Shown: positions 15,669 to 23,516 of the stretch, one piece after another
Position numbering within the stretch: position 1 is the first letter of the stretch
How the letters are laid out: each line of letters begins with the position of its first letter
From: JBHELG01 sp046263195
GTDB lineage: Bacteria > Actinomycetota > Nitriliruptoria > Nitriliruptorales > JAHWKO01
DNA length: 35,129 nt
NCBI GenBank assembly: GCA_046263195.1
Contig: JBHELG010000063.1
Coordinates: forward strand, 1 to 35,129
Reading direction: 5' to 3'
Notes under the pieces: model-generated
Database searches by the model: none
Told to the model about the DNA's origin: nothing
Seen by the model: the letters and a program-made list of their open reading frames with translations, nothing else
Made by a program: the position numbers and the translations under genes

Positions 15669-17567
15669 GTGAGGTCGGCCACGTGGAGGCCGGCGCTGAC
15701 CGGGGCGCTGGCCGAGTTCGCGTTGCCGGCGCTGACGGTCACGTTCGCATCGCAGTTGCTGCGCCTCATGGTCTCGACCGTCGTCAGCGTCCAGCGCGAA
15801 CGGCTCGGCATGCCCTTGGCCGGGCTCGGAGCCTTCGGGCTCGGTGTGCCCCTGCTCGGCCTGCTCGCCCCGCTCGTCGTCGCCAGGGTCGGTCCGCGAC
15901 GTGCTTTGTGGCTGAGTGCTGGCGGGACGAGCCTGGTACGGCTGGCCCTGCAGCTGGTTCCCGACGCGCTGGCCCGCTGGTTTCTCACGCCGATCGGAGT
16001 GGTGTCCTTCCTGTGGTCCGTCCCCCTGCTCCTGGGCTCGTCACGGAGGCACCTGGGCCCGGCGCTCATGGCAGGACTCGCGTTGGACGCGGCCCTCTTC
16101 GGCCTGTGGGGAACGTGGGACTACGCCTGGCGGACCGACGTCGGGAGCTTCGCCTTGGCCGCCGGGCTCGTCGCCCTACAGCTGGCGGCTCTTCGACGCG
16201 TCAGGGTCAGCGACCAGGCCCGCACGACGGCGGCGGTCGCCGCCGCCCCGCTGGTCGGTCTCGGTCCTGCCCTGTTCCTGTTCTTCCTCGTGTGGCAGAA
16301 CATCGCCTGGCAGACGGTCTTCGGACGCCAGTCGCAGCTCACCGCTTTCGCGTTGGTCATGGCTGCGAACGTCGCCGCCATCCTCGCCGCGGCCTGGACG
16401 GGTTCGGCCGGCGGGCTGGTGCTCGGCGTCGTCGCGGAGACCGGAGTACTGGTTGCCGCGTTCCTCGCAGCGCGACAGGCGACACTCTCCCTGCTGCTCG
16501 GGCTTGTGGCGGCCGCGGTGCTCCTCAGCATGATCTGCTGGCGGGCTGGCCACGAGGACCGCCGCGGCCTGCCGATCGCGCCCGCCGTCGCGTGGACGCT
16601 CGGCATGGAGGGCTTCTTCGCGCTGCTGTTTCTCTACTACGCGAGCTACGACGTCGTCCTGCCCTACGACAACCAGTCGCTGTTGCTCGTCGCCGCCGCC
16701 GTGCTCGCCGGCGCCGGCATAGCTGCGCAGTTGGGGGCGGGGCGTCGGGCTGACAGGCCTGTTGCAAGGCTCCCGGCGGCGCTGGTTGTCGTTCTCCTCG
16801 TGGCACCCCTGGGAGCCTGGCCGCCGCGCCCCCGTGCGGGCGACCCTGACGGTTTTCCGGTTCGGGTCATGAGCTACAACCTCCACTTCGGTTTCGACCC
16901 CTCCGGCTGGTCGGACCTCGAAGCCGTCGCCCGTGATGTCGAGGCCGGCGAGGCCGAGGTGGTCGGCCTTCAGGAGGTCAACCGGGGCTGGTACGTCAAC
17001 GGCGGCAGCGACATGCTCGCCTGGCTCGCTCGCCGCCTACGCATGCCCTATGCCGCCTTCGGACCCGCCTCGGATTCACTGTGGGGAAACGCCATCCTCA
17101 GTCGCTATCCGATCACCGCCAGCGTCACGGTGCCGCTGCCCAACGAAGGGGTGCCGCTGCGGCGGAGCTACCTCTGGGCCCGAATCGATCTCGGCCGCGG
17201 CCAGGCGCTACAGGTGATCGACACCCACCTGCACCAGGTCCCCGGCCCCGAAGGCGAGCGCATCCGACTGGGTCAGGTCGACCGGCTGCTGCAGGCCTGG
17301 GGGGGTGGCTCGGTGACCGTGCTCATGGGTGACCTCAACGCGGAGCCCACCTCGCCGGTGGTCGCCCGGCTCCAAGCGGCCGGCCTGAAGGACGCCTGGC
17401 GGATCGGGGGCGGGTCGCGAGCTGACGAGCTCACCGTCCCCTCCGTCGATCCGAGCGCCCGCATCGACTACATCTGGTGCTCACCTGATCTGGCTGCCGG
17501 TGATTTTCGCGCTACCTCGAGCACGGCGAGCGACCATCGAGGGGTTGTGGTGACCGTGTCACGGTGA
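15669..17567 (+). CDS. Polytopic membrane protein with C-terminal endonuclease/exonuclease/phosphatase (EEP) domain
   Basis: The 632-residue protein starts at GTG with GGAGAG five bases before the spacer. Residues 1-~390 contain about ten or more hydrophobic helices with few polar residues. Residues ~397-632 are a complete EEP fold: M-S-Y-N-L-H-F-G, the metal-binding Glu in G-L-Q-E-V-N, D-T-H-L-H, M-G-D-L-N-A-E-P, R-I-D-Y-I-W-C-S, and the terminal S-D-H-R-G. EEP enzymes hydrolyse phosphodiesters in nucleic acids, phosphoinositides or sphingolipids. The layout of multi-helix membrane part plus EEP resembles the CWH43/PGAP2IP group linked to lipid and GPI-anchor remodelling in eukaryotes. Topology suggests an outward- or membrane-facing lipid phosphodiesterase rather than a nuclease; that is inference. 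Confidence 0.8.
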   Translation: MRSATWRPALTGALAEFALPALTVTFASQLLRLMVSTVVSVQRERLGMPLAGLGAFGLGVPLLGLLAPLVVARVGPRRALWLSAGGTSLVRLALQLVPDALARWFLTPIGVVSFLWSVPLLLGSSRRHLGPALMAGLALDAALFGLWGTWDYAWRTDVGSFALAAGLVALQLAALRRVRVSDQARTTAAVAAAPLVGLGPALFLFFLVWQNIAWQTVFGRQSQLTAFALVMAANVAAILAAAWTGSAGGLVLGVVAETGVLVAAFLAARQATLSLLLGLVAAAVLLSMICWRAGHEDRRGLPIAPAVAWTLGMEGFFALLFLYYASYDVVLPYDNQSLLLVAAAVLAGAGIAAQLGAGRRADRPVARLPAALVVVLLVAPLGAWPPRPRAGDPDGFPVRVMSYNLHFGFDPSGWSDLEAVARDVEAGEAEVVGLQEVNRGWYVNGGSDMLAWLARRLRMPYAAFGPASDSLWGNAILSRYPITASVTVPLPNEGVPLRRSYLWARIDLGRGQALQVIDTHLHQVPGPEGERIRLGQVDRLLQAWGGGSVTVLMGDLNAEPTSPVVARLQAAGLKDAWRIGGGSRADELTVPSVDPSARIDYIWCSPDLAAGDFRATSSTASDHRGVVVTVSR

Positions 17568-17571
17568 CTGC

Positions 17572-18273
17572 CTAGGTGGATTCGGTTTCGACCGGGAGCC
17601 CTGCCCGTCGCCATTCCGGGAAGCCTGCTTCGAGACGGCGCGCCTTGACTCCCAGGGCGGTGACTCGACTTACGGCCTCGTCCGCGTAGGCGCAGAACGG
17701 TCCTCGGCAGTAGGCGACTACCTCAGCATCGGCTGGGAGGGAGCGGAGCGCCTCCTCGAGCTGGGAAAGGGGGACGGAACGAGCACCCGGGATATGGCCG
17801 GCGGCGTACTCGAGGCCCGGTCGGACATCCCAGAGGACGACCTCACCCCGCCGCATGCGCCTGACGAGCTCCTGCCGGCTCATGGGCTGCAAGCCGTCGC
17901 GCTCGCCGAGATAGGCGGCAGCCAGTCGTTCCACCTCTGCCACTTGCTGTGCAGCCACGTCGCGGATCGCCGCCCACAGCTCCCCTACCCGTTCGTCGGC
18001 CAATGCGTAGATCACCCGGGTGCCCTGTTTGCGGCTGGTGAGCAGGCCAGCCCGGGCAAGAACGCGAAGGTGGTGCGAGGCGTTTGCGATCGACTGATCG
18101 GTCGCTCCGGCCACGTCCTCGACCGACCGCTCCCCCTGGGCCAGCAGTTCGAGGATCTCGGCCCGCCGGCCAGAGCCGATGGCCTTCGCCACGGAGGCCA
18201 GTGCCTCGAACAGGGCGTCTTTGGCCGTGCGGCTTCCGGCGCTGTTGCCACCCCGTTGCGCCACGTCACCCAC
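17572..18273 (-). CDS. ArsR-family regulator fused to a rhodanese domain
   Basis: The protein has 233 residues. Residues ~18-110 are an ArsR/SmtB winged helix (R-R-A-E-I-L-E-L-L, recognition helix S-I-A-N-A-S-H-H-L-R-V-L at 61-72, then the wing). Residues ~130-228 are a rhodanese domain (V-L-W-D-V-R-P, E-Y-A-A-G-H-I-P-G-A, active loop C-R-G-P-F-C at 189-194). These two Cys are the only ones in the protein, so the HTH half lacks the metal or dithiol ligands of ArsR, CzrA or SqrR/BigR. It ends the three-gene sulfur operon and likely represses it through the palindrome at 20873. The listed GTG lies 3 bases after the MFS stop; GTG 18264 has a better-spaced AAAGGTG and may be the real start. Confidence 0.88.
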   Translation of the reverse strand: MGDVAQRGGNSAGSRTAKDALFEALASVAKAIGSGRRAEILELLAQGERSVEDVAGATDQSIANASHHLRVLARAGLLTSRKQGTRVIYALADERVGELWAAIRDVAAQQVAEVERLAAAYLGERDGLQPMSRQELVRRMRRGEVVLWDVRPGLEYAAGHIPGARSVPLSQLEEALRSLPADAEVVAYCRGPFCAYADEAVSRVTALGVKARRLEAGFPEWRRAGLPVETEST

Positions 18274-18276
18274 CTT

Positions 18277-19533
18277 TCACTCGGGGATATGCCCTTCGAG
18301 GGTTTCCTGCAGGCTCGTGTGGGCGACGATCCCGGCCAGGAAGGTGAGTCCAGCGGCGGCATGAACAGCCCATACGAGGCTGAGGGCACCCGCCACCAAG
18401 CCTGCCATGAGCCCGCCCAGTAAGTAGCCGAAGTCACGCCAGGACCGGTAGATCCCGACGGAAGTAGCTCGCCACGAGGGATGCGAGGCATCTCCGACCG
18501 TCGCGAGCAGCGCCGGGTAGACCATGGCGGTGCCCAACCCGAGGAGAGCGGAACCAGCGGCACCAGCCAGGAAAGGATGGGAGAGTCCGAGCCCGATCGA
18601 GGCCAGGCCGGCCGACTGCAGGAGCATTCCCCACACGATCAGGGGCTTGCGGCCGACCCGGTCGCAGAGGGGGCCTGTGACGGTCTGGCCAAGCCCCCAG
18701 ATGATGGGGTAGATCCCTTTCAGAATGCCGATGCGAGCGACGTCCATGCCGGCGGTAGCGAACAGAACGGGCAGGACGCCCCACGCTACGCCGTCGTTGA
18801 GGTTGTTGACCAGCCCGGCCTGTGAGGCCCCGAACAAGGTCCGATTGCGCCAGGAGACCTCCGCCATGATCCATCGCGTCGAGGGGCGGGTCCGGCTGGT
18901 GTCGCGACCCCGCAGCAGTTGGGCTTCGAGTCGAGCGTGGGCGCTGCTGTCTCGAACCAGGAGCATGGAGAGGGTCAGGCCGCACAGCGCGTAGCCGGCA
19001 CCGAGCCAGAAGGGTTCCGGGCGGAGTCCGGCCGACGAGGCGATGTAGCCGGTGAGCAGCGCGGTCACTCCCAAAGCGGTGTAGCCGGAGGCTTCGTTGA
19101 GTCCCATGGCCAGTCCACGCTGGCGGGGACCGACGAGGTCGATCTTCATGTTCACCGCCATGGACCACGTCAGTCCCTGGTTGATCCCCAACAGGAGGTT
19201 GGCGGCGGTGATCATCCACCACTCAGGTGCGTAGGCGAGCACGAAGGGCACCGGCAGGCCGAACAACCAACCCGCAACGAGCACGGTCTTTCGGGTGTGG
19301 GCGTCCGCGAGCAGGCCGGCCGCGAAGTTGCCGCATGCCTTGGCGACTCCGAAGGCCATGATGAACGAGAACAAGAGGAACTCCGACGACAAGCCGAACT
19401 CCTCTGAGCCGACGAGGGGGAGCACCGTGCGCTCGAGTCCGACCATGCCGCCCACGAAGAAGTTGACCGCCACCAGCAGGGCGAATTGGGGCCAGTTCTC
19501 CCGCAAGCCGAGACGGACGCGCGCATCACTCAT
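18277..19533 (-). CDS. MFS transporter of the sulfur operon
   Basis: The 418-residue protein has about 12 hydrophobic helices and an MFS fold. The loop 2-3 region reads G-L-L-A-D-A-H-T-R-K-T, and its counterpart in the second half reads G-P-L-C-D-R-V-G-R-K-P. The ATG overlaps the stop of the MBL-rhodanese gene by four bases (ATGA), which fixes the start; the frame extends 124 codons upstream, but that part is only the antisense-shifted interior of the neighbour. The gene lies between a persulfide-processing enzyme and a rhodanese-ArsR regulator. Export or exchange of a sulfur oxyanion such as thiosulfate or sulfite is a reasonable inference. MFS members with arsenic or other substrates also pair with ArsR proteins, so the substrate is open. 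Confidence 0.85.
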   Translation of the reverse strand: MSDARVRLGLRENWPQFALLVAVNFFVGGMVGLERTVLPLVGSEEFGLSSEFLLFSFIMAFGVAKACGNFAAGLLADAHTRKTVLVAGWLFGLPVPFVLAYAPEWWMITAANLLLGINQGLTWSMAVNMKIDLVGPRQRGLAMGLNEASGYTALGVTALLTGYIASSAGLRPEPFWLGAGYALCGLTLSMLLVRDSSAHARLEAQLLRGRDTSRTRPSTRWIMAEVSWRNRTLFGASQAGLVNNLNDGVAWGVLPVLFATAGMDVARIGILKGIYPIIWGLGQTVTGPLCDRVGRKPLIVWGMLLQSAGLASIGLGLSHPFLAGAAGSALLGLGTAMVYPALLATVGDASHPSWRATSVGIYRSWRDFGYLLGGLMAGLVAGALSLVWAVHAAAGLTFLAGIVAHTSLQETLEGHIPE

Positions 19534-20858
19534 GCACGAGCCTGCCCGGTTGACTCCAGCCACTGCTGTGGTCCCCCGCTGAACACGGCCACGTCGTGGC
19601 AGCCTGAACGCTCGAGAAGGCTTGCGGCAGTCATGGAACGCTGACCGTGAACACAGTGCGTGACGAGGGGGCCTCGTAGCCTGCCGTCCCAGCGACCGTG
19701 AGCGAGGTCCCCCAGTTCGAGGTGGATCGCTCCCGGAACGTGGCCGGAGTCCCACTCGCGGCGTTGCCGCACGTCGAGCAGTACCCGTCCGGGCAGGGGA
19801 CGGTCGGTGAGGAGGGTGCGGGACACTTGGCGCCCCGCGGCTTGCCACGCGTCCATTCCCCCCGCCACCTCCCCGACCAGGTTTTCGAACCCCACCTGCA
19901 GACACTGGCGCACCAGATCGTCATGGTCCTGTTCGCTGTCGGTGACCAGAACCAGAGGCGTTGCGAGGTCCTCGATCACCCAGCCGAGCCAGACTCCGAA
20001 CTGGCTACGAAGCTCGATCGAGACCGCTCCAGGGACATGGCCTACCCCGAAACGTTCGATCGGGCGAGCATCGATGAGGACGCCCCCTGCGCTGATCGCC
20101 TGATCGACCTGGTCGACGGAGAGTGGTGTCAGTCGTGGCGTCTCGCGGCCATACAGAGTGGGACCACGTCGGTTGACGTCCCGCAGCTTGAGGAAGTACC
20201 TCGGAAAGCTGCCGGGTTGGGTCGTCACCGAGCGCACGAACTCGTCTTCGCCCCGCAGGCGCTTCTCCGCCCCGATCGTGGTCGTGCGCTCGTCTCCCGT
20301 GGTGGTTGAGCAGAAAGACCCGCTGCCATGCGTCGGGTAGACCTGAAGATCATCGGGCAACGTGAGCAGCGCCTGGAGGGAGCGCCAGGCCGCGTGGGCC
20401 AGAGGCTCGGTCTGCTCGGGGGCGATGAGGTCGGTGCGAGCGACCCCGCCCACGATGAGGGCGCCGCCACTGAACAAGGCGAGGGGGCGGCCGTCATCCT
20501 CGAGAAGGAAGGACAGGTGCTCCGGGGTATGCCCAGGCGTCCCAAGCACGCGCATACGGAGACCACCCAGATCGATCTCCTCTCCCTCGTGCAGTGGGCG
20601 GTGGTCGAATTCCGTCTTCCCGGCCGCTGACGCGAGGACGGTCGCTCCTTGCTCGTTGGCGAGTTCGCGGGCGCCAGAGATGAAGTCGGCATGGAGGTGG
20701 GTCTCGGCCGCGAACCTCACGCGTAGTCCCCGCCGCTCGGCCTCCTCGAGGTAGGGCCGTGGATCGCGGAAGGGGTCGACGATCAGAGCGGCCCCGTCAC
20801 GGAGGTCGACGAGGTAGGAGCTGTTGCCGAGCCCTTCATCCACGACAGCCTGGACCAT
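19530..20858 (-). CDS. CstB-like MBL-fold protein with two rhodanese domains
   Basis: The 442-residue protein has the order of CstB: a metallo-beta-lactamase persulfide-dioxygenase domain (~1-235), a rhodanese-like domain without catalytic Cys (~245-345; V-L-V-T-D-S-E at the loop), and an active rhodanese (~350-440) with H-C-V-H-G-Q-R-S and C402. CstB oxidises persulfide and, with its rhodanese, yields thiosulfate from sulfide-derived sulfane sulfur. MBL ligands seen are H54, H56, D58, H110 and H177. The Asp that ligates iron in ETHE1 (F-T-G-D-A-L-L) appears as Gly here (F-S-G-G-A-L-I, residues 129-135), so activity may differ. AGGAGG stands just upstream of the ATG. It is the first gene of the operon, below the palindromic operator. 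Confidence 0.88.
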   Translation of the reverse strand: MVQAVVDEGLGNSSYLVDLRDGAALIVDPFRDPRPYLEEAERRGLRVRFAAETHLHADFISGARELANEQGATVLASAAGKTEFDHRPLHEGEEIDLGGLRMRVLGTPGHTPEHLSFLLEDDGRPLALFSGGALIVGGVARTDLIAPEQTEPLAHAAWRSLQALLTLPDDLQVYPTHGSGSFCSTTTGDERTTTIGAEKRLRGEDEFVRSVTTQPGSFPRYFLKLRDVNRRGPTLYGRETPRLTPLSVDQVDQAISAGGVLIDARPIERFGVGHVPGAVSIELRSQFGVWLGWVIEDLATPLVLVTDSEQDHDDLVRQCLQVGFENLVGEVAGGMDAWQAAGRQVSRTLLTDRPLPGRVLLDVRQRREWDSGHVPGAIHLELGDLAHGRWDGRLRGPLVTHCVHGQRSMTAASLLERSGCHDVAVFSGGPQQWLESTGQARA

Positions 20859-20872
20859 GGCCCCCTCCTCGA

Positions 20873-20888
20873 ATGTTCAAATGAACAT
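20873..20888 (-). promoter_or_regulatory. Palindromic operator candidate (ArsR type) of the sulfur operon
   Basis: ATGTTCA-AA-TGAACAT is a perfect 7-2-7 inverted repeat whose near edge lies 14 bases upstream of the ATG of the MBL-rhodanese gene. TGAACA/TGTTCA half-sites are known for SmtB/ArsR-family repressors. On the reverse strand TAGTAT overlaps its far end and could be the -10 element, so binding would block transcription. The ArsR-rhodanese encoded third in this operon is the obvious candidate ligand. Confidence 0.7.
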
Positions 20889-20943
20889 ACTACAACTGGC
20901 GTCGTGGGCTGTCCCCCTTGTGTGCGTTTCTTCCCGAGTCGCC

Positions 20944-21768
20944 TCAGGCGGTCCTGGTCGCGAAGAACTCGAGGAGCAAAGGGTTCAGCACGTGCGGATG
21001 TGTGACCGGTACCCAGTGGCCCGCCTCGACCCGCTCGTAGCGCCACGTCGCGGTGCAGTACCGCTCGGAGCCGATCATCTGCTTCTCGCCCAGCCACGGA
21101 TCCTCGGTCGGCCAGATTCCCATGGTCGCTACCCGAACTTCGGGGTAGTTCGTCGCGCTGGCGAACTGCCACAGACCGCCGTTCGCCCGGTACCAGTTCA
21201 GGCCGGCGGTGAGCGCCCCGGGGCGCGACAGGTCTTCGAGATACCTGCCGACCTCGCTCTCGGGAACGACCGCCCGTAGGGCCTTGAGCCTTCCCGCCCG
21301 GAGAGCCGCTTCGGGCAGTACGGGGATCTGGAAGAACGCCGCGTACAGCGAGCGCAATGCCTGCTGGGGCAGGGCCCTCACGAAGCTGCGAGGGTGACCG
21401 ACGGAGATGGCGACCAGCCGCGCGACCCGTCCGGCCTTGTGACCCGCGAACGCCCACGCCGCTACCGCACCCCAGTCGTGACCGACGACATGAGCTCGTT
21501 CGACTCCGAGGACATCGAGCAGGGTGTCCAGGTCGCGCAAGATCCTTGCCATCTTGTAGGCCGACGTCTTTCCTGGCTTGTCGGAGCGCCCGAAGCCGCG
21601 CAGGTCTGGCGCTATCACTCGGTAGCCCGCACCACCGAGCGCGTCGATCTGCTCCCGCCACACCTGTGACGAGTCGGGAAAACCGTGCAGCAGCAACACG
21701 GGGAAACCCGAGCCCTCCTCGGCGACGTGGAGCGCAATCCCGTTGACGAGGATGCGCCGCTCGGTCAC
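20944..21768 (-). CDS. Alpha/beta hydrolase, epoxide-hydrolase-like
   Basis: The 274-residue protein has L-L-L-H-G-F-P-D-S at 25-33 (oxyanion region). The nucleophile elbow V-G-H-D-W-G at 95-100 has Asp98 in place of Ser, the mark of epoxide hydrolases and haloalkane/haloacetate dehalogenases, and the catalytic His is in A-G-H-W-V-P at 249-254. The likely acid is E222 or D223. The cap region (about 130-215) includes the Y-A-A-F-F-Q-I-P stretch typical of epoxide hydrolases. The GTG start at 21768 overlaps the end of a truncated NADH-dehydrogenase fragment in another frame; a longer frame to 21996 exists but its extra residues are not family-like. The substrate is unknown. Confidence 0.85.
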   Translation of the reverse strand: MTERRILVNGIALHVAEEGSGFPVLLLHGFPDSSQVWREQIDALGGAGYRVIAPDLRGFGRSDKPGKTSAYKMARILRDLDTLLDVLGVERAHVVGHDWGAVAAWAFAGHKAGRVARLVAISVGHPRSFVRALPQQALRSLYAAFFQIPVLPEAALRAGRLKALRAVVPESEVGRYLEDLSRPGALTAGLNWYRANGGLWQFASATNYPEVRVATMGIWPTEDPWLGEKQMIGSERYCTATWRYERVEAGHWVPVTHPHVLNPLLLEFFATRTA

Positions 21769-22000
21769 ATCGCTCTCGCCAAAGTCGTTCCCACCGCGCG
21801 GACGGCATGGGCGATGTCCTGCACGTCCAGTCCAGCGGTCGCGACCTGATACAGGAGCGGCTGGAAGAGGTGGTGGTTGTGCCGGTCGACGAGCGTCACC
21901 TGCACGGGCTTTCCGATGAGACCTCGCGCCGCCTCGAGGCCCCCGAAACCCGCCCCCACGATGACGACTGGTCTTTGCCCTCGTTTGGGGCTCCACTCAT
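21765..22000 (-). pseudogene. Remnant of a type II NADH:quinone oxidoreductase (ndh), frameshifted and truncated
   Basis: ATG 22000 opens M-S-G-A-P-N-E-G-K-D. After this, the frame shifted by one base continues as V-V-I-V-G-A-G-F-G-G-L-E-A-A-R-G-L and then V-D-R-H-N-H-H-L-F-Q-P-L-L-Y-Q-V-A-T-A-G-L, the classical FAD-binding start of Ndh-2/NAD(P)-FAD oxidoreductases. Two bases (21969-21970) stand where a codon is expected, so one base has been lost. The frame stops at 21765 after about 75 residues, where a ~400-residue protein is expected, and the hydrolase gene follows at once. The start is one base after the stop of the zinc-ribbon gene, so the two were once an operon. Confidence 0.75.
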
Positions 22001-22001
22001 G

Positions 22002-22331
22002 TCACGAGTCCGGTCTGCCGCCCTCGCCGTCCTCCTCGTCCACGAGCGTCGAGCGCAGCCGTGCATTGGGAGGCCACCAGCGTCGCCTCGGGATCCTGGC
22101 CCGGTACTGACGAATGAGTTCCCGCAGCCGCTCGCCCTCGGTCGCGGGTGTCGGTTGGGCGCGACCTTGCTCAGCGAGCGTGAACCCGCCAACCTCGGTG
22201 GCTTTGCCGCAGACCCAGCACGTGTCCTCGCGGGAGACGATCCAACAGCGGGTACACCTGCGTGGGAGGGAAACTTCGCGCATTGCCCTTTCGTAGGCGG
22301 CGGCTGCAGCCTCGGCTTCCGGGTCGCTCAT
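22002..22331 (-). CDS. Small zinc-ribbon protein, unknown function
   Basis: The 109-residue protein has CxxC-x8-CxxC (R-C-T-R-C at 27-31, then T-C-W-V-C-G-K), a likely zinc ribbon, preceded by an Ala/Glu-rich helix and followed by a basic segment (R-Y-R-A-R-I-P-R-R-R-W-W) and an acidic tail. The ATG at 22331 has AGGAGA six bases upstream; a longer frame to 22403 exists but lacks a ribosome-binding site. I do not recognise a characterised family. Basic plus zinc-ribbon composition suggests nucleic-acid or protein binding. The stop lies one base before the ndh remnant's ATG. Confidence 0.6.
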   Translation of the reverse strand: MSDPEAEAAAAAYERAMREVSLPRRCTRCWIVSREDTCWVCGKATEVGGFTLAEQGRAQPTPATEGERLRELIRQYRARIPRRRWWPPNARLRSTLVDEEDGEGGRPDS

Positions 22332-22427
22332 TGCATCTCCTCTGGGCCACGAGCCCTGCACCGCCATATATTGGCGCTGCTGGATGCTCGCCTTCCCGTG
22401 CAACCTGGCAGTGGCCGCACCCCGCTG

Positions 22428-23501
22428 TCACGAGCGAACTGCGCCTAGCAGCTGCCAGGCCGGGGCCTGCGCCGTGTCCCAGTCGTAGATCGATACGCCG
22501 ATGGTTGCCCCCTGGCGTGCGGCCAGGAGGAAACCGTGGTAATCGCTCGTCGTGGCGAGATCGCCTATCCCTCCTACGGCGTGGATCTCCACACTAGGGC
22601 CGATGTGCGCCCTGAGGCGGCGGATGTTTTCGCTCGTGTAGCGGGCAGCATCGCGCCAGTTGCCGCTGCGGTTCGTCCAGTACGACATGGGCAGCCAGAC
22701 GTCGTACACATCGCCGAGCTGCTGCCAGGGAAAGGCAGGCCACAACCTCGGATTGATGATGTCGGTGTCGACGGGCGGCAGAACGATGGCACCGAGAGGG
22801 TCATCTCCGACGGCTGCACGCAGGCGATATGAGAGATCCACGAGGCGGCGGTTGCGCTCAGCGGGGTTCGCAACGCCCCGCACCCACTCGATGTCGACCG
22901 CAAGACCGTCGATGCGCTGCTCACCCGCGCGGAAACGGTGAACGGCAACGAGGCGGCGGAGATCCCGTTCGGGGTTGACGAAAGTGGGCAGATACCAGGC
23001 AACTACCCGCATCTCATGAGCGTGTGCTTGTCGCAGGATTGCTCCGAACACCTGCGGGTCCGCGAGGTCCCCTGGCGAGCGTGGGTCGTCGCGGGCCGAC
23101 TGGAGGTAGACCGTGCTCACCCCGGCCGCAGCCATTTGAGCGATTGATTCCGGTCTGACCGCCGGGGGCGTGCCGGGGTTCTGAAAGGCCGGCGCGTAAT
23201 CGAACACGTCAACCCAGGCCCCGACCCCTCGGTAGGCATCGAGGCGGTCGTGGGAGGCGTATGGGAGGCGGGTGGCTACCGGCACCCGACGAGGTACCGG
23301 CGGCGGGGCGGATTCCTGGCCAGCTTCCCGTCCCTCACCTTGGGCTGTCCCCAGCAGGGCGGGGGCAGACACGGTCGAGGGCCCCCTCTCGACGACGACG
23401 ACCAAGTCCACGACGAGTAGCAGAGCGGCGCACAGTCCGATCCATGGACCCGCACCGAAGGAGCCCGACCGTTTCCGTACCCGCCGAAGCCGAGCTCGCA
23501 T
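22428..23501 (-). CDS. Membrane-anchored TIM-barrel, glycoside-hydrolase-like protein
   Basis: The 357-residue protein has a basic N-terminus (R-A-R-L-R-R-V-R-K-R), a single hydrophobic anchor at about 17-38, and a Pro-rich stalk to ~75. The rest has alternating strands and helices with motifs of GH-type TIM barrels: W-V-D-V-F-D-Y at the barrel start, V-S-T-V-Y-L-Q-S, M-R-V-V-A-W-Y-L-P-T-F, G-L-A-V-D-I-E-W (probable catalytic acid strand), V-W-L-P-M-S-Y-W, and G-V-S-I-Y-D-W near the end. It is probably extracytoplasmic and may act on a cell-surface glycan. No GH family can be named with confidence. It follows fabG by 15 bases and is likely cotranscribed with it. Confidence 0.65.
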   Translation of the reverse strand: MRARLRRVRKRSGSFGAGPWIGLCAALLLVVDLVVVVERGPSTVSAPALLGTAQGEGREAGQESAPPPVPRRVPVATRLPYASHDRLDAYRGVGAWVDVFDYAPAFQNPGTPPAVRPESIAQMAAAGVSTVYLQSARDDPRSPGDLADPQVFGAILRQAHAHEMRVVAWYLPTFVNPERDLRRLVAVHRFRAGEQRIDGLAVDIEWVRGVANPAERNRRLVDLSYRLRAAVGDDPLGAIVLPPVDTDIINPRLWPAFPWQQLGDVYDVWLPMSYWTNRSGNWRDAARYTSENIRRLRAHIGPSVEIHAVGGIGDLATTSDYHGFLLAARQGATIGVSIYDWDTAQAPAWQLLGAVRS

Positions 23502-23516
23502 CAGCCCTGCACGACC

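Noticed and set aside
19534..19905. N-terminal extension of the MFS frame by 124 codons
   Set aside because: The added sequence is low-complexity Arg/Pro/Gly and lies inside the MBL-rhodanese gene. The ATG overlapping its stop is the natural start.
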